Part shown: positions 1 through 7,281 of the stretch, piece after piece
Position numbering within the stretch: the stretch's first letter is position 1
How the letters are laid out: every line of letters starts with the position of its first letter
From: Formosa sp.
GTDB lineage: Bacteria; Bacteroidota; Bacteroidia; Flavobacteriales; Flavobacteriaceae
Direction of reading: 5' to 3'
NCBI GenBank assembly: GCA_018673215.1
Contig: JABHDE010000003.1
Location: 1-38,149, forward strand
Length of the DNA stretch: 38,149 nucleotides
Notes under the pieces: generated by a model
Seen by the model: the letters and a program-made list of their open reading frames with translations, nothing else
What the model was told of the DNA's origin: nothing
The model's database searches: none
Program-made: the position numbers and the translations under genes

Positions 1-1
1 A

Positions 2-598
2 ACAAGTGGTGCATTTGTTGTTGAAAAAGGAAACTTTATTAATGGCATCTTAAATGATGATAATGGAATAATTATTAGTTCTAATGGAAATAAATATTTG
101 GGTGGGGTTGTAAATGGAAAAAGACAGGGTTTAGGTAAAGTTATAACGCCAGACGGAGGGATACAGCAAAATGGGAATTGGTATGATAACCAATGGATAG
201 ATGCAAATAAAAACAATCCGTATGCAATTCCTATTTCTTTTGACGGAAGTAGCATAATGATTGATGTGGATTTTAATGGAACTAAAATTGCGATGACTTT
301 AGATACAGGTGCTTCACTAACCTTACTAAACAAGTATAAATTTTATTCCCTTGTGGAGTTAGGTCAAATTAAAATTAAAAATGAACAAGATGGGTCGTTT
401 ACCATTGCCAATGGCGATGTTGTTGAAGGAAAAATATATGTGATTAACAAAATGAAAATAGGTTCTTATGAGATTAAAAATGTTGAATTTAGTGTTTTAA
501 AAGAAGATACAGCTTCTAACTTACTTGGACTTAATGCTTTATTACAACCAACCAACTCAATCAATATAGATATAAATTCTGGAGAGCTGAGTTTCTAA
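2..598 (+). CDS. MORN-repeat protein with C-terminal retropepsin-like aspartic protease domain (5' end outside window)
   Basis: The reading frame is open from the first bases, so the start lies upstream; the first ATG visible (98) is inside a repeat and is unlikely to be the true start. The first ~55 visible residues contain glycine-rich MORN-like units (KYLGGVVNGKRQGLGKV). A retropepsin-like domain follows: hydrophobic beta strand, then the catalytic motif DTGAS (DTGA codons at 302-313), a later TIANGDVVEG strand and a C-terminal LLGLNALL segment that matches the second hydrophobic-hydrophobic-Gly motif of clan AA single-domain proteases. These enzymes work as dimers. MORN units often mediate surface or membrane contacts. 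The protease call rests on motif order; the substrate is unknown. No signal peptide can be judged because the N terminus is missing. Confidence 0.75.
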   Translation, partial: TSGAFVVEKGNFINGILNDDNGIIISSNGNKYLGGVVNGKRQGLGKVITPDGGIQQNGNWYDNQWIDANKNNPYAIPISFDGSSIMIDVDFNGTKIAMTLDTGASLTLLNKYKFYSLVELGQIKIKNEQDGSFTIANGDVVEGKIYVINKMKIGSYEIKNVEFSVLKEDTASNLLGLNALLQPTNSINIDINSGELSF

Positions 599-653
599 AC
601 TACGTAGATATTTAATTAATGTTCATTACAATTTAACTTAGACTAATTTAGTT

Positions 654-782
654 ATGAAAAACATACTATTTACACTCGTTTTTCTGTTTTTTAATACATA
701 GTTCAGTGCTCAAAATTTTTCTGGAAGCTGGGGTTATGAAATTTTAGACTATGTAACTATGGATGGCTATACAAGATTTTAA
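654..782 (+). pseudogene. Remnant of a small secreted protein with a stop codon inside its signal peptide
   Basis: From the ATG at 654 the frame reads MKNILFTLVFLFFNT, then TAG (699-701), then FSAQNFSGSWGYEILDYV and a TAA at 780-782. Read through, this is a normal Bacteroidota signal peptide (Lys, hydrophobic core, FSAQ cleavage site) followed by the opening of a mature chain (SGSWGYE). Both the in-frame TAG and the very short mature part say that it is a decayed gene fragment. The parent family is not recognisable from 25 residues. A sequencing error could explain the TAG, but not the shortness. Confidence 0.5.
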
Positions 783-841
783 AAAAAACGAATATTGAGC
801 CCTTCCTTTTTCTTAAATTCAGGGAGTTCTACACAGGTCAT

Positions 842-872
842 AAAGCCTTTACAGAAGTAAGGGCTTTTTTTA
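842..872 (+). terminator. Rho-independent terminator
   Basis: AAAGCC (842-847) pairs with GGCTTT (862-867) and runs into a T tract ending at 871. It closes the MORN-protease / remnant region before the next small gene. Confidence 0.6.
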
Positions 873-932
873 TGGCTCTCAGTTTGAGTTACTGCATTTT
901 GTATATTTACAGAAACATAAAATATTTAAAAT

Positions 933-1226
933 ATGAAATACTTAAAAACACTTGTTACAGCCTTTGTTTGTCTTACCGTTTTGACGGGGTTTAGTCTTTT
1001 TAATAATCCAAAATCAACAGATGTCATTATTTTGAAGTTAATGGGGAAAAAACTTGAATCTGCTTACGTTATAAACGATGGTGAAGAAGAAAAGTTTAGA
1101 AATGGTTTAACAGGCGATCAAGCACTAGAGTTTTTTTTAAATGACGGTTGGTCTCTTGAGGGAACAAGTGTTGCATCAGATGCAGGGAGATTTAGTGTTG
1201 TTTATACCTTATCCAAAAAGAATTAA
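933..1226 (+). CDS. Small secreted or membrane-anchored protein of unknown function, 97 aa
   Basis: Not confidently recognised. Residues 1-24 form a signal peptide or anchor (MKYLKTLVTAFVCLTVLTGF). The mature part is about 70 residues and ends in a pattern of short helix, 'FFLNDGWSLEGTSV', then a strand 'FSVVYTLSKK'. This resembles the LGxxGWELV...YxLKR layout of DUF4177-type small domains, but the similarity is by eye only. It is monocistronic: a terminator precedes it and a possible one follows the stop. A TATATTTA element at 902-909 is a fair match to the -7 consensus, 24 nt before the ATG. Confidence 0.6.
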   Translation: MKYLKTLVTAFVCLTVLTGFSLFNNPKSTDVIILKLMGKKLESAYVINDGEEEKFRNGLTGDQALEFFLNDGWSLEGTSVASDAGRFSVVYTLSKKN

Positions 1227-1257
1227 GGCGGTCAAATAAAGTACTTAAAAGCCTTTT
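1225..1257 (+). terminator. Possible weak terminator
   Basis: AAGGC (1225-1229, overlapping the stop codon) can pair with GCCTT (1251-1255), followed by a T run. The stem is only 5 bp and the loop is about 21 nt, so this is a weak candidate. Confidence 0.3.
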
Positions 1258-1357
1258 TTTTCTGGAAATATCTACATATTTACGGGGCAAGTGATCACCT
1301 TTATTTTGGAAATCTCCTTTTTTTTTCTTACTATTAGTAGGATTTAAATTTGATATT

Positions 1358-1822
1358 ATGGGGATAAAAAGTTTTCAAGGTGCTCGAAAGCAACAAATAA
1401 AAGACGAGGTTACGCCACTAAAAGTGAGTGATTATATGACTACAAATTTGATCACATTCACTCCCGATCAATCCATTGAAAGTGTGATGCAAGCACTCAT
1501 TGAACATCGCATTTCGGGAGGGCCTGTTGTAAATGATAAAAACGAGGTGATTGGTATTATTTCACAAGGCGATTGCATCAAGCAGGTAATTGAAAGCAGG
1601 TATTATAACATGCCAATGCAAGATCAAACCATTGAAAAACACATGGTCAAAAATGTAGAAACTATTGACGGAAATATGAACATTTTTGATGCTGCCAATA
1701 AGTTTTTAGAAGCCAAAAGACGTCGGTTTCCAATTGTAGAGAATGGAAAATTAGTAGGGCAAATCAGCCAAAAAGACGTGCTAAAAGCCGCCATGCAAAT
1801 GAAAGGTCAAAACTGGAAATAA
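1358..1822 (+). CDS. Two-CBS-domain protein
   Basis: 154 residues carry a CBS pair and little else. CBS1 spans roughly 22-80 (VSDYMTTNLITFTPDQSIESVMQ to VIGIISQGD) and CBS2 roughly 92-150 (KHMVKNVETIDGNMNIFDAA to LVGQISQKDVLKAA). Both contain the typical hydrophobic-GxxS/Q-x-x-D end motif. Tandem CBS domains form a Bateman module that binds adenosine nucleotides and senses energy state; stand-alone forms act in trans on a partner enzyme or channel. The partner cannot be named from this context. The protein is cytoplasmic with no signal or membrane segment, and flanking genes are separate units. Confidence 0.85.
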   Translation: MGIKSFQGARKQQIKDEVTPLKVSDYMTTNLITFTPDQSIESVMQALIEHRISGGPVVNDKNEVIGIISQGDCIKQVIESRYYNMPMQDQTIEKHMVKNVETIDGNMNIFDAANKFLEAKRRRFPIVENGKLVGQISQKDVLKAAMQMKGQNWK

Positions 1823-2154
1823 GCTCTATTTTTGTCGTGACTTCCCTTTTTTTAATTTTATCTAAAACAGTCCTATGTGGAATAGAGTTCTTTATATGTG
1901 CAGTTCATTAACCTATGAAGGCGTGTACTTCGACCTCAAATACAAACGCCACTCCATTAGAATCCGTTTTTTGTAGGGGGGAGCTACGGACTTGTATATG
2001 AGTAGTTGAGGATTTTATTCTATAACTTTTCGTTCCACTTCCGCACGATTTCTGCTTGCAGCGGCAAGCTTTCGTGTGGGTCATTTTTTTGGAACGCGAA
2101 AGATTGACTTCGATGAATCTTTAAATTCGTGCACCAGCGAGGGGTTGTAACCAG
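1823..2154. other. Non-coding gap with repeat-like sequence and a large palindrome
   Basis: No convincing gene lies here. A 33-codon ORF on + (1875-1976) has no start signal I trust. On the minus strand the same DNA reads LQKTDSNGVAFVFEVEVHA before a stop, an unusually protein-like but short frame that could be a relic. The downstream part (2032-2095) is an imperfect palindrome. GC content is higher than in other gaps of this window. Confidence 0.4.
2032..2095. repeat. Imperfect palindrome with ~25-nt arms
   Basis: Nested complementary segments: GTTCC (2032-2036) with GGAAC (2091-2095), CACGA (2044-2048) with TCGTG (2072-2076), and a perfect core GCTTGC (2054-2059), loop AGCG, GCAAGC (2064-2069). 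No long T tract follows the core, so it is not a standard terminator for the CBS gene 210 nt upstream. It resembles a structured intergenic repeat unit; a second copy was not found in the window. Confidence 0.5.
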
Positions 2155-2969
2155 TTATTTTAGGTTTGTTTTTATTTCATCAAATAATTTTTCCCAATTT
2201 GCATTTCCATACTTTTTTCCTAATCTTACAATAATTAGATTTTTTGAAGGACTAACAAATATAAATTGACCTAAAATGCCTTCAGCGATAAAATCTCCTT
2301 TATCATTAGGAATCCACCATTGATATTGATAATTTCTAGTCCTAATAGCTGTGTGTTTCCGCTAACATATTCACAGACTTCTCCCGGTTCGTTTTTTAAT
2401 TTCAATTTAGAGATTTCTTTTCTTAGGTTTCTACCATAATAAAAAGATGCTGCGTGACCGAAAGGATTTAAATAACTTTCACTAAAATCTAGTCCTGATG
2501 TCATTTGTAAAAGATGTTCAATTGTTACTTTTTGAAATCCATTATCTTCTAGTTCTGGAATGTATTTCGTTATGGGTTCTTTTATTGAAGTGATTAATTT
2601 ATCGTCTATTGCACATCCAATTAAGATAGAAGTAAAGGATTTTGCCATTGAAAATGAAGGAACAATTGAACTTTCATTATATTTATTATAATATTTTTCG
2701 TGCTTGATTGTATCATTTTGAATTATCAAGAATGCTACAGTTTAATTTTTAGTTAGATAATCATCAAAATTATTTCTTATATGGTTTAAATCAATATTTT
2801 CAATAGTTTTTGAAAAATTAAAAACTGTATCTGATTTATTTTCGATTACTCGATTTGGAAATTTTTTATAGTCTTTTATGTCAGCAAAATTATAAACTAT
2901 AAATCTTCCAACTTTACAAGAGGACAAGAAAAATATTAAGATTATGAAAAATGATTTTTTTATATTCAA
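2155..2969 (-). pseudogene. Serine hydrolase (class C beta-lactamase-like) lipoprotein, disrupted
   Basis: Three pieces of one gene lie in order on the minus strand. (1) From a TTG at 2969: MNIKKSFFIILIFFLSSC, a lipoprotein signal with lipobox Cys18, ending in DDYLTKN and a TAA at 2742-2744. (2) In the same frame after the TAA: TVAFLIIQNDTIKHEKYY, then SFSMAKSFTS with the SxxK nucleophile motif, HLLQMTSGLDF and YVSGNTQLLGLE with the Tyr motif. (3) At about 2332-2337 the frame changes to NYQYQWWIPNDKGDF and continues to SPSKNLIIVRLGKKYG, ending at TAA 2155-2157. In intact relatives about 100 residues normally lie between the GNTQLLG and YQWW segments, so an internal deletion has removed the core and shifted the frame. 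Stop codon, deletion and frameshift together make it non-functional. Its TTG start may itself be a mutated ATG. Confidence 0.85.
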
Positions 2970-3303
2970 AATGTTCGTTTTAATTGCTTGCAACTACTGC
3001 ATATCCGCAAGTTGCATTTATTTCGTTTATAAGTTTTTTAATAAAATAATAGCTTCAACTTCGGTTAAACTACTTACAAAGATTTAGACAGGGGCTAAAT
3101 TTTCATTATAAATGTATAAAAAAAACCGTCCTCAAACAAAGATATTTTTATAAATCAACTTCTTACAGGAATGGTTTTTAGTCTTGTTTCACGTTTCTGT
3201 TTATAGCTTAAACAAAACAGGTATTTTGGAGAAATTAAATGTTTTCACTTTCAAAAAACAATCTACAATATGTATATTTACATTATAATTAAAACATATT
3301 AAA
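2970..3303. other. Gene-free gap
   Basis: AT-rich spacer between the divergent serine-hydrolase pseudogene and the NTF2-like lipoprotein. It contains a short dyad TGCAACT (2989-2995) / AGTTGCA (3010-3016) close to the pseudogene start and an AT-rich TATATTTAC element about 30 nt before the next gene's ATG, which may be its -7 box. Nothing else is recognised. Confidence 0.4.
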
Positions 3304-3807
3304 ATGAATAAATCAATAGTTTTACTGCTTTCACTCGTTATCCTAAGCTGTTCTCAGCAACCAAGTCAAGAGTGTCAAACACTGACATTAGAAAACACAA
3401 ATCTTAATAAAAATTTAGTCACCTATGTTTCGGCATGGGAAGCTGTATTTGAAAAAAGAGATATAAACCTTATCAATACAGATAGTTTTGATGCTCAGGC
3501 AACCGTTGTCACAGCTCAAGGAGATGTTGAAGGAATTGATGCATTTAGAGCCTATTACAATAACTATTTAACAGGGTTTTCGGATGCTGAGTTTAAATTT
3601 ATTGATGTGTTTGGACAAGGCGACAAAATTGTGAAACACTGGAATTTTAAGGGGACTCACGACGGTGAATTATTTGGAATCCCAGCGACTAACAACAAAG
3701 TGGACCTCAGTGGAACAACCCTGGTATGGATGAAAGATGGAAAAGTCATAAAAGAACAAGATTTTTTTGACAACCATTCGTTCTTAACCCAATTAGGGTT
3801 GCTATAA
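3304..3807 (+). CDS. SnoaL/NTF2-like lipoprotein
   Basis: 167 residues. A lipoprotein signal MNKSIVLLLSLVILSC puts the acylated Cys at 16, so the protein is probably anchored in a membrane facing the periplasm or surface. Residues ~38-167 form one NTF2-like cone: helix (LVTYVSAWEAVFEKRD), then GIDAFRAYYNNYLTGF, VKHWNFKGTHDGELFGIPATNNKVDLSGTTLVWMKDGKVIKEQDFFD. The 'GTHxGELFGIPAT...G...W..GK(I/V).E..F.D' run is characteristic of the SnoaL-like ester-cyclase family. Such domains bind small hydrophobic ligands or serve as enzymes; the substrate cannot be told. It is followed 88 nt later by a second NTF2-like lipoprotein, probably on the same transcript because no terminator separates them. Confidence 0.75.
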   Translation: MNKSIVLLLSLVILSCSQQPSQECQTLTLENTNLNKNLVTYVSAWEAVFEKRDINLINTDSFDAQATVVTAQGDVEGIDAFRAYYNNYLTGFSDAEFKFIDVFGQGDKIVKHWNFKGTHDGELFGIPATNNKVDLSGTTLVWMKDGKVIKEQDFFDNHSFLTQLGLL

Positions 3808-3895
3808 CCAGCCCTCATATTGTTAAAACTAAAATAAAACCAATCCAAAAACTCTTACAGACACATAAGTATTATTAATCTAAATCAATTTAAAA

Positions 3896-4423
3896 ATGAA
3901 AAAATCAATTTTAGCCCTAGTAATGACCGCAGTATTAATCTCATGTACCAACGCTCCGTGCCCAGAAGTTGCTCCAAAAGCTATTGGCCACGAAATTAGC
4001 GATGACGGTACTAAAATCCCATTATACAGCGGCGATTTGTCAACCGTAGCCATTTGGGAGAAATACATTAAAGCCCATAACGAACGTGATTTAGAAACCA
4101 TTCGTAGTTTAAATGCCGTAGAAGGATTTAAAGCCTATGCTCCAAACGGGATGGTCATTGACGGAACAGATGCACATATAGAATTTTTAACTGCTTGGTT
4201 TGCCGATGCCAATCCAACATGGAAAACAAGCTACCTTATTGAAAACGAATTTACGAGCACAAAAGGTGAATTACGCCAGTGGGTCACTTCTGGACATGGG
4301 GTTACTTTGACAGTTGAAGGAGAAGAAGTAAGATTAGGACAGGTGCATGATGCACTTATTGTGGATGGAAAAATCCAAATGTTTTATGTTACCGAACGTG
4401 TCCTTGCAGAAGGGGAGAAATAA
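3896..4423 (+). CDS. Second NTF2-like lipoprotein
   Basis: 175 residues with a lipoprotein signal ending LISC (Cys17). The body has the NTF2-like layout: 'IWEKYIKAHNERDLETIRSL' (a helix with the H-x-R-D signature seen where many NTF2-like proteins have N-x-x-D), 'GTDAHIEFLTAWFADANPTWK', and C-terminal strands 'GVTLTVEGEEVRLGQVHDALIVDGKIQMFYVTERV'. It is only distantly similar to the gene before it, so the pair is either an old duplication or two members of one superfamily. Function is unknown. A strong terminator lies 17 nt after its stop. Confidence 0.7.
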   Translation: MKKSILALVMTAVLISCTNAPCPEVAPKAIGHEISDDGTKIPLYSGDLSTVAIWEKYIKAHNERDLETIRSLNAVEGFKAYAPNGMVIDGTDAHIEFLTAWFADANPTWKTSYLIENEFTSTKGELRQWVTSGHGVTLTVEGEEVRLGQVHDALIVDGKIQMFYVTERVLAEGEK

Positions 4424-4440
4424 AACAGAATATTATAGCA

Positions 4441-4475
4441 AAAAAAAGCCGCTACAAATTGTAGCGGCTTTTTTT
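4441..4475. terminator. Bidirectional Rho-independent terminator
   Basis: GCCGCTACAA (4448-4457) pairs with TTGTAGCGGC (4459-4468), flanked by an A run and a T run, so it can stop both the NTF2-like gene (+) and the CDGSH/purU transcript (-). Confidence 0.9.
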
Positions 4476-4495
4476 ATATAATTTCACAAGAACAC

Positions 4496-4681
4496 TTAGT
4501 TCTTATGAGCGCCGTCGCAAAACGGAATGTCTTGAGTTTTCCCGCAATTACACAACGAAAATCGGTTGCGTTTTGCGATCGGATTTCCTTCGCTATCTAA
4601 TAAAAGGACGTCTTTTGCATTGGTAACTACCACTTTTCCTGAAGCAGTGATTTGAATGGTGGGTTGTGTGTTTTGTTCCAT
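4496..4681 (-). CDS. CDGSH-type iron-sulfur protein
   Basis: 61 residues. The C-terminal half contains the complete CDGSH motif CNCGKTQDIPFCDGAH (C-x-C-x2-T-x3-P-x-C-D-G-A-H, residues ~43-58), whose three Cys and one His ligate a 2Fe-2S cluster. The N-terminal half is a short beta segment. Small soluble forms like this are redox or cluster-transfer proteins in the cytoplasm. It is 30 nt downstream of purU on the same strand and shares its terminator, so it is probably the last gene of a purU operon. Confidence 0.88.
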   Translation of the reverse strand: MEQNTQPTIQITASGKVVVTNAKDVLLLDSEGNPIAKRNRFSLCNCGKTQDIPFCDGAHKN

Positions 4682-4711
4682 AATAGTTAAAATTATAAGT
4701 TAATTGGTTTG

Positions 4712-5566
4712 TTAAGAAAATATAACGGTTTTATTATTGTAAACCATCACTTTGCGGTCCAAGTGTAATTTGATACCGGTTGATAATACTATTTTTTCTA
4801 AATCCCGACCTTTTGAGACCAAATCCGAAATAGAATGTGTGTGCGAAACACTAGTCACATCTTGCTCAATAATAGGTCCTGCATCCAATTCAATGGTTAC
4901 ATAATGAGAGGTGGCTCCGATAATTTTAACCCCTCTTTTGTAAGCAGAATGATAAGGTTTTGCTCCCACAAACGCTGGAAGAAAAGAGTGGTGTATATTG
5001 ATGATTTTATGCGGGTATTTATTTATAAACCCTTCAGGTATGATTTGCATATAGCGTGCCAAGACAATAAAGTCAATGGCATGTTCTGATAAAAGAGCTA
5101 AATGCTTGGCTTCCGCTTCGGCCTTGCTGTCTTTGGTGACTGGTACATGAAAAAAGGGAATTCCAAAGCTATCGGCTATAGGCTTCAAGTCTAAATGATT
5201 ACTAACAATCAAAGGGATTTCTAAAGCCAATTCACCAGACTTATAACGCCCCAAAATATCATACAAACAATGGTCATACTTGGAAACAAACAAGGCCATT
5301 TTTGGACGGTAAGCTGCGGTGTACAGATCCCAACTCATTTTAAATTTATCTGCTATTTTTTGCTGAAACTGCGTATTAAAATCTAAATCATCAAATGAGG
5401 TTTTGTCAAATTCGCCTTCCAAGCGCATAAAAAACATTTTTTGTTCTTGATCCACATGTTGGTCGATATAAACAATATTACCGTTTTTGGAAGCTATAAA
5501 ATTGGTCACTGATGCAATGATGCCAGATTGGTCTTTGCAATGGATGAGAATCGTAATTTTTTTCAT
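4712..5566 (-). CDS. purU: Formyltetrahydrofolate deformylase
   Basis: 284 residues, the normal length. It hydrolyses 10-formyl-THF to formate and THF, balancing one-carbon pools and supplying formate. Residues 1-80 are an ACT domain (ITILIHCKDQSGIIASVTNFI). Residues ~88-284 are a formyltransferase fold with IINIHHSFLPAF (catalytic Asn and His), GVKIIGATSHYVT and ELDAGPIIEQD (catalytic Asp). The start ATG at 5566 gives the canonical MKKITILIHC. Its neighbours, the Lrp regulator and the threonine-to-glycine genes on the other side, fit a shared glycine/one-carbon theme. Confidence 0.95.
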   Translation of the reverse strand: MKKITILIHCKDQSGIIASVTNFIASKNGNIVYIDQHVDQEQKMFFMRLEGEFDKTSFDDLDFNTQFQQKIADKFKMSWDLYTAAYRPKMALFVSKYDHCLYDILGRYKSGELALEIPLIVSNHLDLKPIADSFGIPFFHVPVTKDSKAEAEAKHLALLSEHAIDFIVLARYMQIIPEGFINKYPHKIINIHHSFLPAFVGAKPYHSAYKRGVKIIGATSHYVTIELDAGPIIEQDVTSVSHTHSISDLVSKGRDLEKIVLSTGIKLHLDRKVMVYNNKTVIFS

Positions 5567-5691
5567 GTTTGTAAAATTAAGAAAAAAATAAATGAACGAA
5601 TAGAAAAGAGAATAGAATCGAGACTCAAAAACCCCGACTTGCCACCCTGAACTGTCCTGTCGTCAAACAGGTTTACTTTAGAGACTCATTG

Positions 5692-6153
5692 TTAGATATT
5701 ATACTCAGTACTATGAAAAATCTCTTTTAAAACAAAATAACTCTCTAAAACACCAATGTTGTCAATTTTTGAAAGTTTGAGTCGGACAAACTCATGATAA
5801 GCATCTAAACTTTGAAGATTAATTTTTAAAAAAAAATCCACCTTTCCAGCCATATGATAACATTCTTGGACTTCCCTCAAAGCCCTAATTTGCCGATCAA
5901 ACGTGTCAATAAATCCTTCATCATGATAACGTAAAGAAACCATGCAGATAGCAGTAATAGGCTGATTGACCAATTTTTTATCTACTAAAGCAACGTATTT
6001 TTTAATGTACTTTTTTTTCTCCAACCGTCGCACTCGTTCATAAACGGGTGAGGCTGTAAGATGAAGTTCTTTCGCAATTTCCTTGGTTGTTTTTTTTGAA
6101 TCTTTTTGTAAAATTCTTAAGATTTTGAGATCGACTTCGTCTAGTTTTTCCAT
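5692..6153 (-). CDS. Lrp/AsnC-family transcriptional regulator
   Basis: 153 residues. The N-terminal winged helix-turn-helix reads LDEVDLKILRILQKDSKKTTKEIAKELHLTASPVYERVRRLEKKKYI (residues ~3-50). The C-terminal RAM domain includes VQECYHMAGKVDFFLKI (~95-112), the amino-acid-binding core. It is divergent from tdh-kbl with a 171-nt AT-rich gap, the usual arrangement for an Lrp-type protein controlling an adjacent amino-acid pathway. I infer that it senses threonine, glycine or leucine; the ligand is not readable from the sequence. Confidence 0.93.
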   Translation of the reverse strand: MEKLDEVDLKILRILQKDSKKTTKEIAKELHLTASPVYERVRRLEKKKYIKKYVALVDKKLVNQPITAICMVSLRYHDEGFIDTFDRQIRALREVQECYHMAGKVDFFLKINLQSLDAYHEFVRLKLSKIDNIGVLESYFVLKEIFHSTEYNI

Positions 6154-6293
6154 GATACAGAATAAATTACTTTAAAATTAGTGTTTTAAGATTGCATAAA
6201 GTAAATATAAGTACAATTTCTAAAAATAGAAGATAAAAATACTTTTATTGTTATATTTAAAAGGTTTTTTCACCATTAATTGTTGTTAATTTA

Positions 6294-6301
6294 TAATTTT
6301 G
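6294..6301 (+). promoter_or_regulatory. Putative -7 element of tdh-kbl
   Basis: TAATTTTG matches the Bacteroidota -7 consensus TAnnTTTG exactly, 23 nt before the ATG at 6325. No TTG box with good spacing is visible, which suggests dependence on an activator such as the divergent Lrp-type protein. Confidence 0.45.
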
Positions 6302-6324
6302 AGTGTATTCAATTTTGTAGTTTT

Positions 6325-7275
6325 ATGCAAGAAAAGATATTAATAACAGGGGCTGGGGGACAGTTAGGATCCGTTCTAACCTTGAACCTCCAAGAAAAAT
6401 TTGGGATTAATCATGTCATTGCCACAGATCTGTATCCGAGCGTTGGGCTGGGTGGACATTTTGAAATTTTAGATGCAACAGACTTTCAGAAACTAGAATC
6501 TATAATTGTTAAAAATTCGATCACACAGATTTATCACCTCGCTGCAGTTCTATCTGCCAGTGGAGAAAAGACCCCAGTTAAGACCTGGGATTTAAACATG
6601 AAAACACTGATTAATGTTTTAGAAGTTTCAAGAATTCATGGTGTACAGAAAGTTTTTTTCCCGAGCTCCATAGCTGTTTTTGGAAATAATGCGTCTAAAG
6701 ACCACACGTCTCAAGATCAGTTTTTATTGCCTTCAACCATTTATGGAATAAGCAAAGCAACTGGTGAAAATTGGGCCCATTACTATTACAACAAATACGG
6801 TTTGGACGTTCGCTCCTTAAGATATCCAGGAGTGATTGGTTACGAATCAATCCCAGGTGGTGGCACCACAGATTATGCTGTTGATATATTTCATAAAGCT
6901 ATTCACAACCAACCATTTGAATGTTTTTTGAGTGCTTCAACTCAATTGCCAATGATTTACATGGAAGATGCGATTCGAGCCACCATAGAACTCATGGACG
7001 CGCCAAAGCAAAATATAACCATACGATCTTCCTATAATATTTCTGGGATGAGTTTTAGTCCAAATCAACTATTTTTGATGATTAGAAAAACATACCCTAA
7101 ATTCACAATCACTTATAAGCCAGATTTTAGACAACAAATCGCAGACACTTGGCCTCATAGTATTGACGATTCAAAGGCATCCAAAGACTGGGGTTGGATC
7201 CCAAAATATGACTTGGAAAGTATGACAGAAAGTATGATTAAAAATTTAAAATTAAAACATCAACATTATACATAG
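6325..7275 (+). CDS. tdh: L-threonine 3-dehydrogenase, short-chain dehydrogenase type
   Basis: 316 residues from ATG 6325. The frame can be extended to 6280, but the added residues are not conserved-looking and would cover the -7 element. NAD-binding Rossmann motif GAGGQLG lies at residues ~8-14, YGISKATGENW supplies the catalytic Tyr-x3-Lys, and PGGGTTDYAVDIFHKA and QQIADTWPHSIDDSKASKDWGW are typical of the SDR threonine dehydrogenases rather than ordinary sugar epimerases. The enzyme oxidises threonine to 2-amino-3-ketobutyrate. kbl follows 6 nt after the stop, which confirms the assignment by pathway. Confidence 0.92.
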   Translation: MQEKILITGAGGQLGSVLTLNLQEKFGINHVIATDLYPSVGLGGHFEILDATDFQKLESIIVKNSITQIYHLAAVLSASGEKTPVKTWDLNMKTLINVLEVSRIHGVQKVFFPSSIAVFGNNASKDHTSQDQFLLPSTIYGISKATGENWAHYYYNKYGLDVRSLRYPGVIGYESIPGGGTTDYAVDIFHKAIHNQPFECFLSASTQLPMIYMEDAIRATIELMDAPKQNITIRSSYNISGMSFSPNQLFLMIRKTYPKFTITYKPDFRQQIADTWPHSIDDSKASKDWGWIPKYDLESMTESMIKNLKLKHQHYT

Positions 7276-7281
7276 AATCCC

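Noticed and set aside
2032-2095. Integron attC site
   Set aside because: It has a palindrome, but no integrase, no cassette series and no repeat copies in the window; GTTGTAAC at 2145-2152 alone is not enough.
2271-2993. Reading the two open pieces as two real genes
   Set aside because: They are in the same frame around a TAA, and the family's C-terminal end lies outside them in another frame; the set is one pseudogene.
3657-3848. Minus-strand ORF opposite the NTF2-like lipoprotein gene
   Set aside because: It is a shadow of the + strand gene with no family pattern.
5640-5691. Terminator for the Lrp gene
   Set aside because: A CCTGT/ACAGG stem exists, but no T tract follows on the minus strand.
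6280-6324. Upstream start for tdh
   Set aside because: The extension is not family-like and would include the putative -7 box.
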